Shown here in pieces: positions 1 to 8,237 of a stretch of DNA of 47,173 bases. The first letter of the stretch is position 1; each line of letters opens with the position of its first letter. The notes under the pieces were generated by a model. That model made no database searches, was not told where the DNA came from, and worked only from the letters and a program-made list of their open reading frames with translations. The position numbers and the translations under genes were made by a program. Source of the DNA: Elusimicrobiota bacterium (GTDB taxonomy: Bacteria; Elusimicrobiota; Elusimicrobia; Elusimicrobiales; UBA9959); NCBI GenBank assembly GCA_026388125.1, contig JAPLKJ010000259.1, positions 1 through 47,173 of the forward strand, in the 5' to 3' direction.

Positions 1-347
1 TGCCGCTGATGGGCGTGCCGGTGGACAAGATGATAGCCCTCACGTTCGCGCTGGGCTCGGGGCTGGGCGGGGCGGCCGGCGTGATGTACGGCATGGCCTA
101 CCCGGTGATCGACCCCTATATCGGCATCATCGTGGGGTGGAAAGCTTTCGTCTCGGCCGTCATCGGCGGCATCGGCAATATCCGCGGCGCGGTGCTGGGC
201 GCCTATATCCTGGGCACGGTGGAGATCATGACGGCGGCGTTCCTGCCGTCCACCTACCGCGACCTCGTAACGTTCTCGCTCTTGTTCGCGCTGCTGATTT
301 ACCGGCCCAGCGGCCTGCTGGGCCGCGTGGAGATACAGAAAGTATGA
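1..347 (+). CDS. livH: Branched-chain amino-acid ABC transporter permease, LivH type (3' part only)
   Basis: This is the C-terminal 115 or so residues of a hydrophobic permease. The gene begins before the window and its first whole codon is at base 3. It retains the late membrane helices and the LivH-like segment KAFVSAVIGGIGNIRGAVLGAY, and it ends in RPSGLLGR as LivH/LivM proteins usually do. In the family, LivH and LivM form the inner-membrane channel for leucine, isoleucine, valine or related substrates such as urea or amides. The stop codon overlaps the livM start (ATGA), and livG and livF follow, so the operon order supports the call. The exact substrate cannot be read from the permease. 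Confidence 0.93.
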   Translation, partial: PLMGVPVDKMIALTFALGSGLGGAAGVMYGMAYPVIDPYIGIIVGWKAFVSAVIGGIGNIRGAVLGAYILGTVEIMTAAFLPSTYRDLVTFSLLFALLIYRPSGLLGRVEIQKV

Positions 348-1306
348 GCACGCTGCGCAAATATCTCCCGCTCAAAGGCGCGGCCGCGGCCGTCTTTATT
401 TTAGCGCTGGCCGTCTCCCGGTACGGCCTGCTGGACAATTACATACAGCTGATCCTGATGCTCATCGGGATAAACCTGATCCTTACCCTCAGCCTGAACC
501 TGATAAACGGCTACATGGGAGAATTTTCCGTCGGGCATGCCGGTTTCATGGCGGCGGGCGCCTACGTTTCCTCCATTCTCAGCGTGAAGGTGCTGGCCGC
601 CTGTGCCCCTTTCTGGGCTTTCCCTTGCGCCGTGCTGGCCGGGGGCGCTGCGGCCGGCGCGGTGGGCCTGGTGGTGGCGGTGCCGTCGTTCAAGACCCGC
701 GGCGACTATCTGGCCATCGTTACGCTGGCTTTCAGCATGATAGTGAAATCCGTGATAGAGAACATAGACGCGGTGGGCGGGCCGCGCGGTTTCCTGGGGA
801 TGGAAAAGCTCACCACCCTGCCCTGGGTGTGCTTCTGGGTCATCGTCACCGTCTGGATCATCAGGAATTTCATTTATTCCCGGTTCGGCCGCGGCATCCT
901 CGCCGTGCGCGAGGACGAGATAGCGGCCGAGCTGACCGGGGTGAATACCCGCAACGTTAAAATGCTGGCTTTCGTGGTCTCGTCCTTCTTCGCCGGCGTG
1001 GCCGGCGGGCTGTACGCGCACCTGCTGCAGTACATCAGCCCCGGCACTTTCGACATCATCAAATCCACCGAGATGCTGGTCATGGTGTACCTCGGGGGGG
1101 TGGGCTCCATAGCGGGCTCCATAATGGGCGCCACGGCCTACACCGTGCTGCTCGAAGCGCTGCGCCCGCTGGGCGTCTGGCGCATGGCCGTAATGCCTTT
1201 GCTGCTCATCCTGCTGATGATCTTCCGGCCCAGGGGCATAATGGGTTTCCGGGAAGCGCGCTGGCTGGTGCCGGGTTCCGAGCGGGACGGCGGGGTGAAG
1301 CGATGA
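344..1306 (+). CDS. livM: Branched-chain amino-acid ABC transporter permease, LivM type
   Basis: A 320-residue integral membrane protein with about eight to ten hydrophobic helices, the second permease of a Liv-type importer. The start is set at the ATG of MSTLRKYLPLKG, which overlaps the livH stop by four bases; longer readings of this frame run back into livH coding sequence. Around residues 195-225 it has the LivM cytoplasmic-loop sequence GRGILAVREDEIAAELTG that contacts the ATPases, and it ends with the usual FRPRGIMG motif. The following livG starts inside its stop codon, so all four genes are probably translated from one mRNA. The periplasmic binding protein is not in the window and is probably upstream. 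Confidence 0.95.
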   Translation: MSTLRKYLPLKGAAAAVFILALAVSRYGLLDNYIQLILMLIGINLILTLSLNLINGYMGEFSVGHAGFMAAGAYVSSILSVKVLAACAPFWAFPCAVLAGGAAAGAVGLVVAVPSFKTRGDYLAIVTLAFSMIVKSVIENIDAVGGPRGFLGMEKLTTLPWVCFWVIVTVWIIRNFIYSRFGRGILAVREDEIAAELTGVNTRNVKMLAFVVSSFFAGVAGGLYAHLLQYISPGTFDIIKSTEMLVMVYLGGVGSIAGSIMGATAYTVLLEALRPLGVWRMAVMPLLLILLMIFRPRGIMGFREARWLVPGSERDGGVKR

Positions 1307-2106
1307 GCGCCGCCGTGAACGGCGCGGTGCGGGCCGCCACTGCGCCGGCGCTGGAACTGCGCGGCGTGACGCATCATTTCGGCGGGCTGCGCGCGCTGTG
1401 CGGCGTTGATCTTACCGTGGCGCCCGGCGAGCTGGCCGGGATAATCGGCCCCAACGGCGCCGGCAAGACCACGGTGTTCAATCTTATAACCGGGGTATAT
1501 AAGCCTTCGAAAGGGAACATCCTTTTTAACGGCGCCGACATTACGGGGCTGCGCTCCTCCGCCATTACTTCCATGGGCATAGCCAGGACGTTCCAGAACA
1601 TCCGCCTGTTCAAGGAACTTACCGTGCTGGATAATGTGCGGGCCGCGCATTACGCCCGCATGAAGGTGAATCCCCTGGAGGCGCTGTTCCACGCCGGGCG
1701 GCACCGCGCCGAAGAAAAACGGGTGACGGAGCAAAGCCGGGCGCTGCTCGATAAGTTCGGCCTGGGCGCTCTCGCCGGCGAGTATTCCAGGAACCTTCCG
1801 TACGGGCTGCAGCGCCGCCTCGAGATACTGCGCGCCGCGGCCACGGGCCCGTCCTTCATGCTGCTCGACGAACCCGCCGCCGGCATGCACCCGGGCGAAG
1901 TGGAGCAGCTTATGGCCTTTATCCTGGAGCTGAAGCGGGAACTTGCGCTGACCGTGCTGCTGATAGAGCACCAGATGCGGCTGGTGATGGGCATGTGCAC
2001 GCATATAGTGGTACTGGATTTCGGCATGGTCATAGCCGACGGGCCGCCGGAGCAGGTGCGCTCCGACCCCAAGGTGAGGGAAGCGTACATGGGGAGCGCG
2101 CGATGA
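1303..2106 (+). CDS. livG: Branched-chain amino-acid ABC transporter ATP-binding protein LivG
   Basis: A 267-residue ABC ATPase that would energise the LivHM permease from the cytoplasmic face. Walker A is GPNGAGKTT near residue 50. The degenerate signature NLPYGLQRRLEILRA is typical of LivG rather than LivF. Walker B with catalytic Glu is MLLDEPAAGMHP, followed by the switch His in LLIEHQM. The start overlaps the livM stop and the end overlaps the livF start, both by four bases. The first 15 or so residues are Ala-rich and not part of the ABC fold. Nothing looks damaged. Confidence 0.95.
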   Translation: MSAAVNGAVRAATAPALELRGVTHHFGGLRALCGVDLTVAPGELAGIIGPNGAGKTTVFNLITGVYKPSKGNILFNGADITGLRSSAITSMGIARTFQNIRLFKELTVLDNVRAAHYARMKVNPLEALFHAGRHRAEEKRVTEQSRALLDKFGLGALAGEYSRNLPYGLQRRLEILRAAATGPSFMLLDEPAAGMHPGEVEQLMAFILELKRELALTVLLIEHQMRLVMGMCTHIVVLDFGMVIADGPPEQVRSDPKVREAYMGSAR

Positions 2107-2813
2107 CGCCCCTGCTCGAGGTCGGCGCGATGACGGTCAATTACGGCGCTATTGCGGCCGTGCGGTCCGTATCATTCGAAGTGCACAGCGGTGAGATGGT
2201 GGTGCTGCTGGGCGCCAATGGCGCCGGGAAGACCTCCATCCTTAAAGCCCTTTCCGGGCTTATCCCCAGCGGGGGGACTGCGCGTTTCGACGGCGCCGGC
2301 CTTGCCGGCGTGCCGGCGCACGAAAGGGTGGCCAGGGGCATAGCCCAGGTGCCCGAAGGCCGGCGGATATTTTACAATCTCAGCGTAAAAGAGAACCTGC
2401 TGCTGGGCGGCTGGGTGCAGACCTCGAAGGCCGCGTTAAAACAGGACCTGGCCCGCGTGCTCGCGCTTTTTCCGCGCCTGGAAGAAAGGCTGGGGCAGGC
2501 CGGCGGCACGCTGTCCGGCGGCGAGCAGCAGATGCTGGCGGTGGGGCGCGCGCTGATGAGCCGCCCGAAGCTGGTGGTGCTCGACGAGCCGTCGATGGGG
2601 CTTTCCCCGAAGCTGGTGGACGCCATCTTCGCCATGCTGGCGGAGTTCCACAAAGAAGGCATGACCCTGCTGGTGGTGGAGCAGAACGCGGCGATGGCGC
2701 AGACGCTGGCCACGCGCGCGTACGTGCTGGAGGCGGGGGCGATAGCGCTCAGCGGGCCCGCGGCCGAACTGCGCGACAATCCGCTGGTGCGCCGGGCCTA
2801 CCTGGGGGCCTGA
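2103..2813 (+). CDS. livF: Branched-chain amino-acid ABC transporter ATP-binding protein LivF
   Basis: A 236-residue ABC ATPase, the second nucleotide-binding subunit of the Liv importer. The chosen ATG (MTPLLEVGAMTVNYG) overlaps the livG stop. Walker A is GANGAGKTS, the signature is LSGGEQQMLAVGRAL, Walker B is LVVLDEPSMGLSP, and the switch region is VVEQNA, all LivF-like. It is the last gene of the operon. No clear rho-independent terminator is visible in the 80 bases before ettA; a GATAAT hexamer at 2856-2861 could serve as a -10 box for the next gene, but no -35 match was found. Confidence 0.95.
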   Translation: MTPLLEVGAMTVNYGAIAAVRSVSFEVHSGEMVVLLGANGAGKTSILKALSGLIPSGGTARFDGAGLAGVPAHERVARGIAQVPEGRRIFYNLSVKENLLLGGWVQTSKAALKQDLARVLALFPRLEERLGQAGGTLSGGEQQMLAVGRALMSRPKLVVLDEPSMGLSPKLVDAIFAMLAEFHKEGMTLLVVEQNAAMAQTLATRAYVLEAGAIALSGPAAELRDNPLVRRAYLGA

Positions 2814-2895
2814 GCCGGACCTGCCGGGGTTATATACTGGCGCTTTGGATTTTGGGATAATAGAGGGGCGGATACCGATCTACAAGGACAATACT

Positions 2896-4587
2896 ATGGC
2901 TGAAAAAAAAGACGACAAAAAAGTAATCTACTCGATGGTCAACGTGAGCAAGATCTACGACAAGAAAGCCGTCCTTAAAGACATCTACCTTTCGTATTTT
3001 TACGGCGCCAAGATAGGCGTGCTGGGCCTCAACGGCTCCGGCAAAAGCTCGCTGCTGCGCATCCTGGCCGGCCTCGATACCGATTTCCGCGGCGAGACCG
3101 TGCTTTCGCCGGGCTACACGGTGGGCCTGTTGGAGCAGGAGCCGAAGCTCGACGAAGAAAAGACCGTGCGCCAGGTGGCAGAGGAAGGCCTGCCCGAGGC
3201 CATGGCCGCGATGAAGGAATACAACGCCATCAACGACAAGCTGGCCGAGCCCATGTCGGACGATAAGATGAACGCGCTGATAGAGAAGCAGTCCAAGGTG
3301 CAGGAGAAAATAGACGCCCTGGACGCCTGGGACATAGACTCCCGCCTGGAGCTGGCCATGGACGCGCTGGGCTGCCCGCCGCCCGACACTTTGATCAAGA
3401 ACATCTCCGGCGGCGAAAAGCGCCGCGTGGCGCTGTGCCGCCTGCTGCTGCAGAAGCCGGACATCCTGCTGCTGGACGAGCCCACCAACCACCTGGACGC
3501 CGAGGCCGTGGCCTGGCTGGAGCATCACTTGAAGGAATACGAAGGCACCATCATAGCCGTAACGCATGACCGCTATTTCCTCGACAACGTGGCCGGCTGG
3601 ATCCTGGAGCTGGACCGCGGGGCGGGCATACCCTGGAAGGGGAATTACTCGTCGTGGCTGGAGCAGAAGGGCGAGCGGCTGCGCCAGGAGGAGAAATCCG
3701 AGACGGACCGCCAGAAAACGCTGAAGCGCGAACTCGAATGGATACGCATGGGCGCCAAAGCCCGCCAGGCAAAAGGCAAGGCCCGCATCAACGCTTACGA
3801 AAGCCTGCTCAGCCAGGAGAACGAGAAGCTGTCGCGCGAGCTGGAAATTTATATCCCGCCGGGCCCGCGCCTGGGCAACCTGGTCATAGAGGCCAAGAAC
3901 GTCACCAAGGCCTTCGGCGACAAAGTGCTGCTCGACGGCGTCAGCTTCTCGCTGCCTCCCGGCGGCATAGTGGGCATCATCGGGCCCAACGGCGCCGGCA
4001 AGACCACGCTGTTCAAAATGATCACCGGCGAGGAAAAGCCGGACACGGGCGAGTTCAAGGTGGGCGACACCGTGCAGCTGTCCTATTCGGACCAGAGCCG
4101 CTCAACACTGACGCCCGGCAAGAACGTGTGGGAAGTTATTTCCGGCGGGCTTGACCTGGTGAAGCTGGGCAAGATGGAAGTGAACTCGCGCGCTTATGTG
4201 GCCCGCTTCAACTTCAGCGGCTCGGACCAGCAGAAAAAGGTGGAGAACCTCTCCGGCGGCGAACGCAACCGCGTGCACCTGGCCGTGATGCTCAAGGAAG
4301 GCGGCAACGTGCTGCTCTTGGACGAGCCCACCAACGACCTGGACGTGAACACCATGCGCGCGCTGGAAGAGGCGCTGGAAAGTTTCGCCGGCTGCGCCGT
4401 GATCATCAGCCACGACCGCTGGTTCCTGGACCGCGTGGCCACGCATATCATGGCTTTCGAGGGCGACAGCAAGATCTTCTGGTTCGAGGGGAACTTTTCC
4501 GAGTACGAAGCCGACCGCCACGCCCGCCTGGGCACCGCCGCCGACACCCCGCACCGGATAAGGTACAAGAAGCTGACCAGGCCGTAA
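2896..4587 (+). CDS. ettA: ABC-F protein, EttA-like energy-dependent translational throttle
   Basis: A 563-residue soluble protein with two tandem ABC ATPase domains and no membrane segments, the ABC-F layout; EttA of E. coli is 555 residues. Domain 1 has Walker A GLNGSGKSS, signature ISGGEKRRVALCRLLL and Walker B LLLDEPTNHLD. Domain 2 has GPNGAGKTT, LSGGERNRVHLA and LLLDEPTNDLD. The linker between them, rich in charged residues (WLEQKGERLRQEEKSE), is the P-site-tRNA interaction motif, and an EttA-type arm lies in domain 1. Known EttA binds the ribosomal E site and gates entry into elongation according to the ATP/ADP ratio. The start is MAEKKDDKK, six bases after an AAGGAC ribosome-binding site; the in-frame ATG at 2845 lacks one. 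The gene is probably monocistronic, with a terminator 20 bases downstream. Confidence 0.93.
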   Translation: MAEKKDDKKVIYSMVNVSKIYDKKAVLKDIYLSYFYGAKIGVLGLNGSGKSSLLRILAGLDTDFRGETVLSPGYTVGLLEQEPKLDEEKTVRQVAEEGLPEAMAAMKEYNAINDKLAEPMSDDKMNALIEKQSKVQEKIDALDAWDIDSRLELAMDALGCPPPDTLIKNISGGEKRRVALCRLLLQKPDILLLDEPTNHLDAEAVAWLEHHLKEYEGTIIAVTHDRYFLDNVAGWILELDRGAGIPWKGNYSSWLEQKGERLRQEEKSETDRQKTLKRELEWIRMGAKARQAKGKARINAYESLLSQENEKLSRELEIYIPPGPRLGNLVIEAKNVTKAFGDKVLLDGVSFSLPPGGIVGIIGPNGAGKTTLFKMITGEEKPDTGEFKVGDTVQLSYSDQSRSTLTPGKNVWEVISGGLDLVKLGKMEVNSRAYVARFNFSGSDQQKKVENLSGGERNRVHLAVMLKEGGNVLLLDEPTNDLDVNTMRALEEALESFAGCAVIISHDRWFLDRVATHIMAFEGDSKIFWFEGNFSEYEADRHARLGTAADTPHRIRYKKLTRP

Positions 4588-4606
4588 GGTTCAGCGGCAA
4601 AAAGAG

Positions 4607-4642
4607 AAAACCGCCCTCAAGCCAAAGGGGGCGGTTTTTTTT
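4607..4642 (+). terminator. Rho-independent terminator after ettA
   Basis: Stem AAAACCGCCC (4607-4616) pairs with GGGCGGTTTT (4629-4638) around a 12-base loop, and the run of T continues to 4642. It lies 20 bases past the ettA stop and would end that transcript before the polysaccharide cluster. Confidence 0.9.
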
Positions 4643-4714
4643 GTTCACAACCCTGACCTGATGCTCTCGGACTATGCCCCCGCTATTTCATTTGTTATTA
4701 TAACGGTAAGGAAA

Positions 4715-4731
4715 GGGGGAGACTCTCCCCC
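4715..4731. other. Perfect 7-bp hairpin in the leader of the sulfotransferase gene
   Basis: GGGGGAG (4715-4721) and CTCCCCC (4725-4731) form a perfect stem with a 3-base loop. On the plus strand no T-run follows, so it is not a classical terminator. It sits 25 bases before the sulfotransferase ATG. A TATTATAAC stretch at about 4696-4704 just upstream could be a -10 region, which would put the hairpin inside the 5' leader. No Shine-Dalgarno sequence is seen before the ATG. Confidence 0.5.
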
Positions 4732-4755
4732 AAAAATCAGCCGATAACCGGTTTT

Positions 4756-5814
4756 ATGGTCACTACAGGTAAAAGATTAATTGTTGTGCTTGGCATGCAT
4801 CGCGGCGGAACCAGCGCCCTGACCCGCGGCCTCAAGGTACTTGGAGTGGAACTGGGCGACAACCTCATGCCCCCTTTTGCCGGCGAGAACGAGACCGGCT
4901 ACTGGGAGGATCTCGATATTTATGCGCTGAACGTCGAGATGCTCGGCGTTATAGGAAGCGATTGGCACTCTCTTTCCCCTATCCAGCGCGACTGCATCGA
5001 AGTTCTGCGTAAAAAAGGCTACCTCCTCCGCGCGGTAGAATTATTGCGCCGAAAGACCGCGGACGCGCCGGTTTTTGGCTTCAAGGATCCGCGCGTGCCG
5101 AAACTTCTGCCGTTCTGGCGCGAGGTGTTTCGCCAATGTCAGTTCGAAGTTAGCTATGTCATAGCCCTGCGTCATCCCGTAAGCGTTGCCAGGTCTCTTA
5201 AGACGCGTGACAAGTTTGACACAGGAAAAAGCCATCTTTTATGGCTGCAGCATACCCTAGCCAGTTTAGCAGGAACCGCCGGCGAGAAGCGCATTTTTAT
5301 TGATTACGACCGCCTGCTGCTATCACCGGCTTTCGAACTGGAGCGGCTCGCGAAACAGCTTGAGCTACAGATCGATCATGCTGAAGCTGAAATCTATACG
5401 AACAAATTCCTTAGCGGCAGTCTGCGTAACTCCCGCTGCGATCTTAACGACTTGCTTTTAGATGACACCTGCCCGCCTATTGTAAGGGAGATATATATCA
5501 AACAGCTGGAGGCGGCGGCGGATAAAATATCGGCTGGTGACCTGTCGCTGCAGAAGAATGTCGATGTCTGGCTGCGGGAATTTGAACGCTTCAACTCACT
5601 TCTGCAACTGGCGGACAGGCTTTTGGCGCAAAATACCAGCGCCGCGCAAGCCGTAGCTGAAAGCAACCTGGGACTTAGCGAGGCCCGCGAGGAATTGCGG
5701 CGCATTTATGCTTCAAGAAAGTGGAAGCTGCTCGTAAGGATCTCAGCGCTCATTTCCAGGGCTAAAACAGGATTGGCCGCTCTCGGGATCCGGGGAAATG
5801 AGCCTCATGTTTAA
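4756..5814 (+). CDS. Sulfotransferase-family protein
   Basis: A 352-residue protein, probably cytoplasmic, of the PAPS-dependent sulfotransferase fold. Near the N-terminus, residues 8-25 read VVLGMHRGGTSALTRGL, the 5'-phosphosulfate loop (GxxRxGTS). Near residue 137 is IALRHPVSVARSL, the 3'-phosphate-binding Arg/Ser motif. Bacterial members next to glycan genes transfer sulfate to sugars of surface polysaccharides, so a sulfated O-chain or capsule is a reasonable inference. The C-terminal 90 residues are charged and may form a coiled coil; they continue past the catalytic fold. Its codon use looks less GC-rich than ettA. It is the first gene of the polysaccharide cluster and runs towards a minus-strand gene 15 bases away. 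Other nucleotide-binding members of this superfamily cannot be excluded. Confidence 0.8.
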   Translation: MVTTGKRLIVVLGMHRGGTSALTRGLKVLGVELGDNLMPPFAGENETGYWEDLDIYALNVEMLGVIGSDWHSLSPIQRDCIEVLRKKGYLLRAVELLRRKTADAPVFGFKDPRVPKLLPFWREVFRQCQFEVSYVIALRHPVSVARSLKTRDKFDTGKSHLLWLQHTLASLAGTAGEKRIFIDYDRLLLSPAFELERLAKQLELQIDHAEAEIYTNKFLSGSLRNSRCDLNDLLLDDTCPPIVREIYIKQLEAAADKISAGDLSLQKNVDVWLREFERFNSLLQLADRLLAQNTSAAQAVAESNLGLSEAREELRRIYASRKWKLLVRISALISRAKTGLAALGIRGNEPHV

Positions 5815-5829
5815 GACTTATTATAGCGC

Positions 5830-6477
5830 TCATGTTTTTCGCTGCGCATCCGCGTATTTCCATTCCGGGAGCAGGTGATCGTACCCGGCGGCTTCGCTTG
5901 CAGCCGCCGATACAAAACGGCCTTTCTTGCTGCAGATCCAGCGCTCGGCATCAAATCTGTTCGAAGATGTGGGCGCAGCAAGCGTCTTTACGTATTCCGC
6001 CTTTGCCCACCACATGTTCCCTGAAAAATGCCAGCCCCATGAGTTATCCGCCACAAAATTGGTTCCGCAGGCGTCAAATTGCGCCAATAACTTTATGCAT
6101 TCCAAATGGTTGTCTATAACGCTGTGTTCCATAAAACGTCTCCAGTCCGTGCAGGGAACGTCATTATTGGTGGCGAATTTGGAAACGCCTTTTGTATGCA
6201 GATACAAAATATAACCGGCACCCTGCTGAACGGAAAAATCATGCAACGCCCGTAAAGTAGGGAACTCAAAATTATCCAGGGGCCCGCCATACTTCAGGAT
6301 AATATTTTCTTTTGAGGTCAACCGTTTACATTCCTCGAACAGCGGTTCCGGCCCGACCGCATAAGCGGATATCGGCGCGTTCCGGGGACCGCGGGCAGCT
6401 AAGCGCATAAGCTGCTCTTCGGCCACTTCTTGCCACCTGCCCACCATGGCTATGTGATAGAAAATATGTATGTTCAT
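5830..6477 (-). CDS. Putative glycan-modifying protein, glycosyltransferase-like
   Basis: A 215-residue protein with no signal peptide. It starts MNIHIFYHIAMVGRWQEV, and about residues 85-100 read YILYLHTKGVS, a segment shared with bacterial proteins near rhamnan and O-antigen genes. WGWHFSGNMWWA around residue 150 looks like an acceptor-site loop. I do not recognise a defined family from motifs alone; a small GT-A-like transferase or a DUF found in polysaccharide loci is the best guess. It is the only minus-strand gene in the cluster and faces the sulfotransferase gene. Its coding sequence has a lower GC content than the housekeeping genes of the window, which fits horizontal gain. Confidence 0.6.
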   Translation of the reverse strand: MNIHIFYHIAMVGRWQEVAEEQLMRLAARGPRNAPISAYAVGPEPLFEECKRLTSKENIILKYGGPLDNFEFPTLRALHDFSVQQGAGYILYLHTKGVSKFATNNDVPCTDWRRFMEHSVIDNHLECIKLLAQFDACGTNFVADNSWGWHFSGNMWWAKAEYVKTLAAPTSSNRFDAERWICSKKGRFVSAAASEAAGYDHLLPEWKYADAQRKT

Positions 6478-6573
6478 TTGTCCGTGATCCCGGCTTGTGT
6501 TTTCTTGTTGCGTGTTTCGGACGACGCAGCGGAGCTTTTTAAAATTGCAGGAAACTGCCCCGGCTTTTGGTAT

Positions 6574-6579
6574 TATAAT
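6574..6579 (+). promoter_or_regulatory. TATAAT hexamer in the spacer before wzm (weak promoter candidate)
   Basis: A TATAAT hexamer at 6574-6579 lies in the 240-base spacer between the divergent genes at 6477 and 6718. A TTGCAG at 6545-6550 is too far (23 bases) to be a normal -35 partner. The leader to wzm would be about 130 bases. No other gene or structure is seen in this spacer. Confidence 0.3.
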
Positions 6580-6717
6580 AAATTGATGGAAGGGAACGCT
6601 TTTTTACGTTTTCAGGCAGAGAAAAGAGCGGAGCAAGGAAAAAGATTCTGATACAGGTCTTATGTTCACCACTGCTAATATACCAGGCGGCGCCGCGCAA
6701 ATAGGCGCAACGAACTT

Positions 6718-7491
6718 ATGAGCTACGAACGAAGGCTGAGCCACTATCTGGACCTGCTGACCGTACTGTTCTTAAAAGAAATGAAGGTGCGTTATAAAAG
6801 CACCACGCTGGGGTACCTCTGGTCCGTGCTCCATCCTTTGGCGTTCGCTTTCGTGTTCTTTATAGCCTTCAAGGTAGTGATGCGGGTGCAGATGGAGGAT
6901 TACGGCCTTTTCCTGATAACCGGGCTTTTCCCCTGGCAGTGGTTCGCCAACTCCGTGGGCTTGTCCCCGCTGATATTCCTGAGCAACGCCTCTATCATAA
7001 AAAAAATACGTTTTCCCACTAACATACTGCCGCTGACCACCGTGCTGCAGGATATGGTGCATTTCGTGCTCTCCCTGCCCGTGATAGTCGGCTTCATGCT
7101 TTTCTACGGGAAGTCCCCCGGTATCGCCTGGCTGTACGGGATTCCCATCCTGCTGGCGGCACAGGTGCTGCTCACCTACGGGATAGCCCTGATCATTTCC
7201 TCGCTCAATCTGTTCTTCAGGGACCTTGAGCGGCTGACCGGCATAGCGCTCACCCTCCTGTTCTACTTCACTCCGGTAGTCTATTCTGAAACGATGATCC
7301 CGGAAAAATACCGGTATCTTGTTTACCTGAATCCTGTCGCGCCATTGATGATCAGCTGGCGGAACCTGCTGCTCAACGGCGGGCTGGACCCGCGCCTGGC
7401 GGCCGCCTGCGTCGTCCACGGCCTGTTGTTCTTTGCCGCGGGCACCGCGGTCTATAATAAACTCTCGTGGAAATTCGGAGAGGCGGTATGA
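6718..7491 (+). CDS. wzm: Polysaccharide ABC transporter permease, Wzm/TagG type
   Basis: A 257-residue membrane protein of the ABC-2 family with six predicted helices. The N-terminal cytoplasmic stretch FLKEMKVRYKSTTLGYLWSVLHP is the characteristic amphipathic entry of Wzm/TagG/KpsM-like permeases. Later it has FFRDLERLTGIAL and LLFYFTPVVYSETMIPEKYR, also typical. In known systems it exports undecaprenyl-diphosphate-linked O-antigen or other glycans to the outer face of the inner membrane together with Wzt. The wzt start overlaps its stop (ATGA), which confirms the pairing. The start ATG has no strong Shine-Dalgarno sequence. Confidence 0.92.
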   Translation: MSYERRLSHYLDLLTVLFLKEMKVRYKSTTLGYLWSVLHPLAFAFVFFIAFKVVMRVQMEDYGLFLITGLFPWQWFANSVGLSPLIFLSNASIIKKIRFPTNILPLTTVLQDMVHFVLSLPVIVGFMLFYGKSPGIAWLYGIPILLAAQVLLTYGIALIISSLNLFFRDLERLTGIALTLLFYFTPVVYSETMIPEKYRYLVYLNPVAPLMISWRNLLLNGGLDPRLAAACVVHGLLFFAAGTAVYNKLSWKFGEAV

Positions 7492-8237
7492 GCGCGCCCG
7501 TAATAACTTTCAGGAGCGTGACCAAGAATTACACGCTTTACCACGAACTGCGCGGCGGTATAAAGAATTTCCTGTTCCGGCTGCCCAAGGCGATAAAACA
7601 GATCAGAGACTCCAGCTATTGCGTACTGAAAGATATTTCGTTCGAAGTCGGTTCCGGCGAAACACTGGGGATCATAGGCCGCAACGGAGCGGGGAAGAGC
7701 ACGCTGCTCGGGCTGATGGCCGGCATCCTGCGCCCTTCGGCGGGGGAGGTAGAAGTTAACGGCAGGATTACGCCGCTTCTGGAGCTGGGCGGCGGCTTCC
7801 ATCCCGATCTGACCGGCATAGATAACATTATGCTCAACGGGGTGCTGCTGGGCTTAAGCAGGAAGGCTGTAACCCGGAAGCTGAGCGAGATAATAAAGTT
7901 CGCGGATATCGGCGATTACATCGGGCAGCCCATCAGGACCTATTCCAGCGGGATGGTGGCCAGGCTCGGCTTTTCAGTGGCCGCGCATCTTGACCCGGAG
8001 ATAATCCTGGCGGACGAACTGCTTGCGGTAGGAGATGCGGACTTTAATAAGAAATGCCTGGATAAAATGTCGGACTTCAAACGCAGCGGGGTTACGATAG
8101 TCTTTATTTCGCACTCGATGGAAAGTATCCGGAAAATATGCGACCGGGTGATCTGGATCGAGGGGCATAAGATCAAAATGGCCGGAGACGCCGGGGCCGT
8201 AACAGGCGCCTATAAGAACAGCAGACCGGCTATATGA
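7488..8237 (+). CDS. wzt: Polysaccharide ABC transporter ATP-binding protein, Wzt/TagH type
   Basis: A 249-residue ABC ATPase, partner of the preceding Wzm. Walker A is GRNGAGKSTLL, the Q-loop region ITPLLELGGGFHPDLTG is diagnostic of Wzt/TagH/KpsT proteins, the signature is TYSSGMVARLGFSVA, and Walker B is ILADELLAVGD. The start MSAPVITFRSV overlaps the wzm stop; a longer in-frame reading would lie inside wzm. It ends directly after the ATPase fold, so the C-terminal carbohydrate-binding domain of the long Wzt form is absent. By analogy this indicates export without recognition of a terminal cap residue. Confidence 0.92.
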   Translation: MSAPVITFRSVTKNYTLYHELRGGIKNFLFRLPKAIKQIRDSSYCVLKDISFEVGSGETLGIIGRNGAGKSTLLGLMAGILRPSAGEVEVNGRITPLLELGGGFHPDLTGIDNIMLNGVLLGLSRKAVTRKLSEIIKFADIGDYIGQPIRTYSSGMVARLGFSVAAHLDPEIILADELLAVGDADFNKKCLDKMSDFKRSGVTIVFISHSMESIRKICDRVIWIEGHKIKMAGDAGAVTGAYKNSRPAI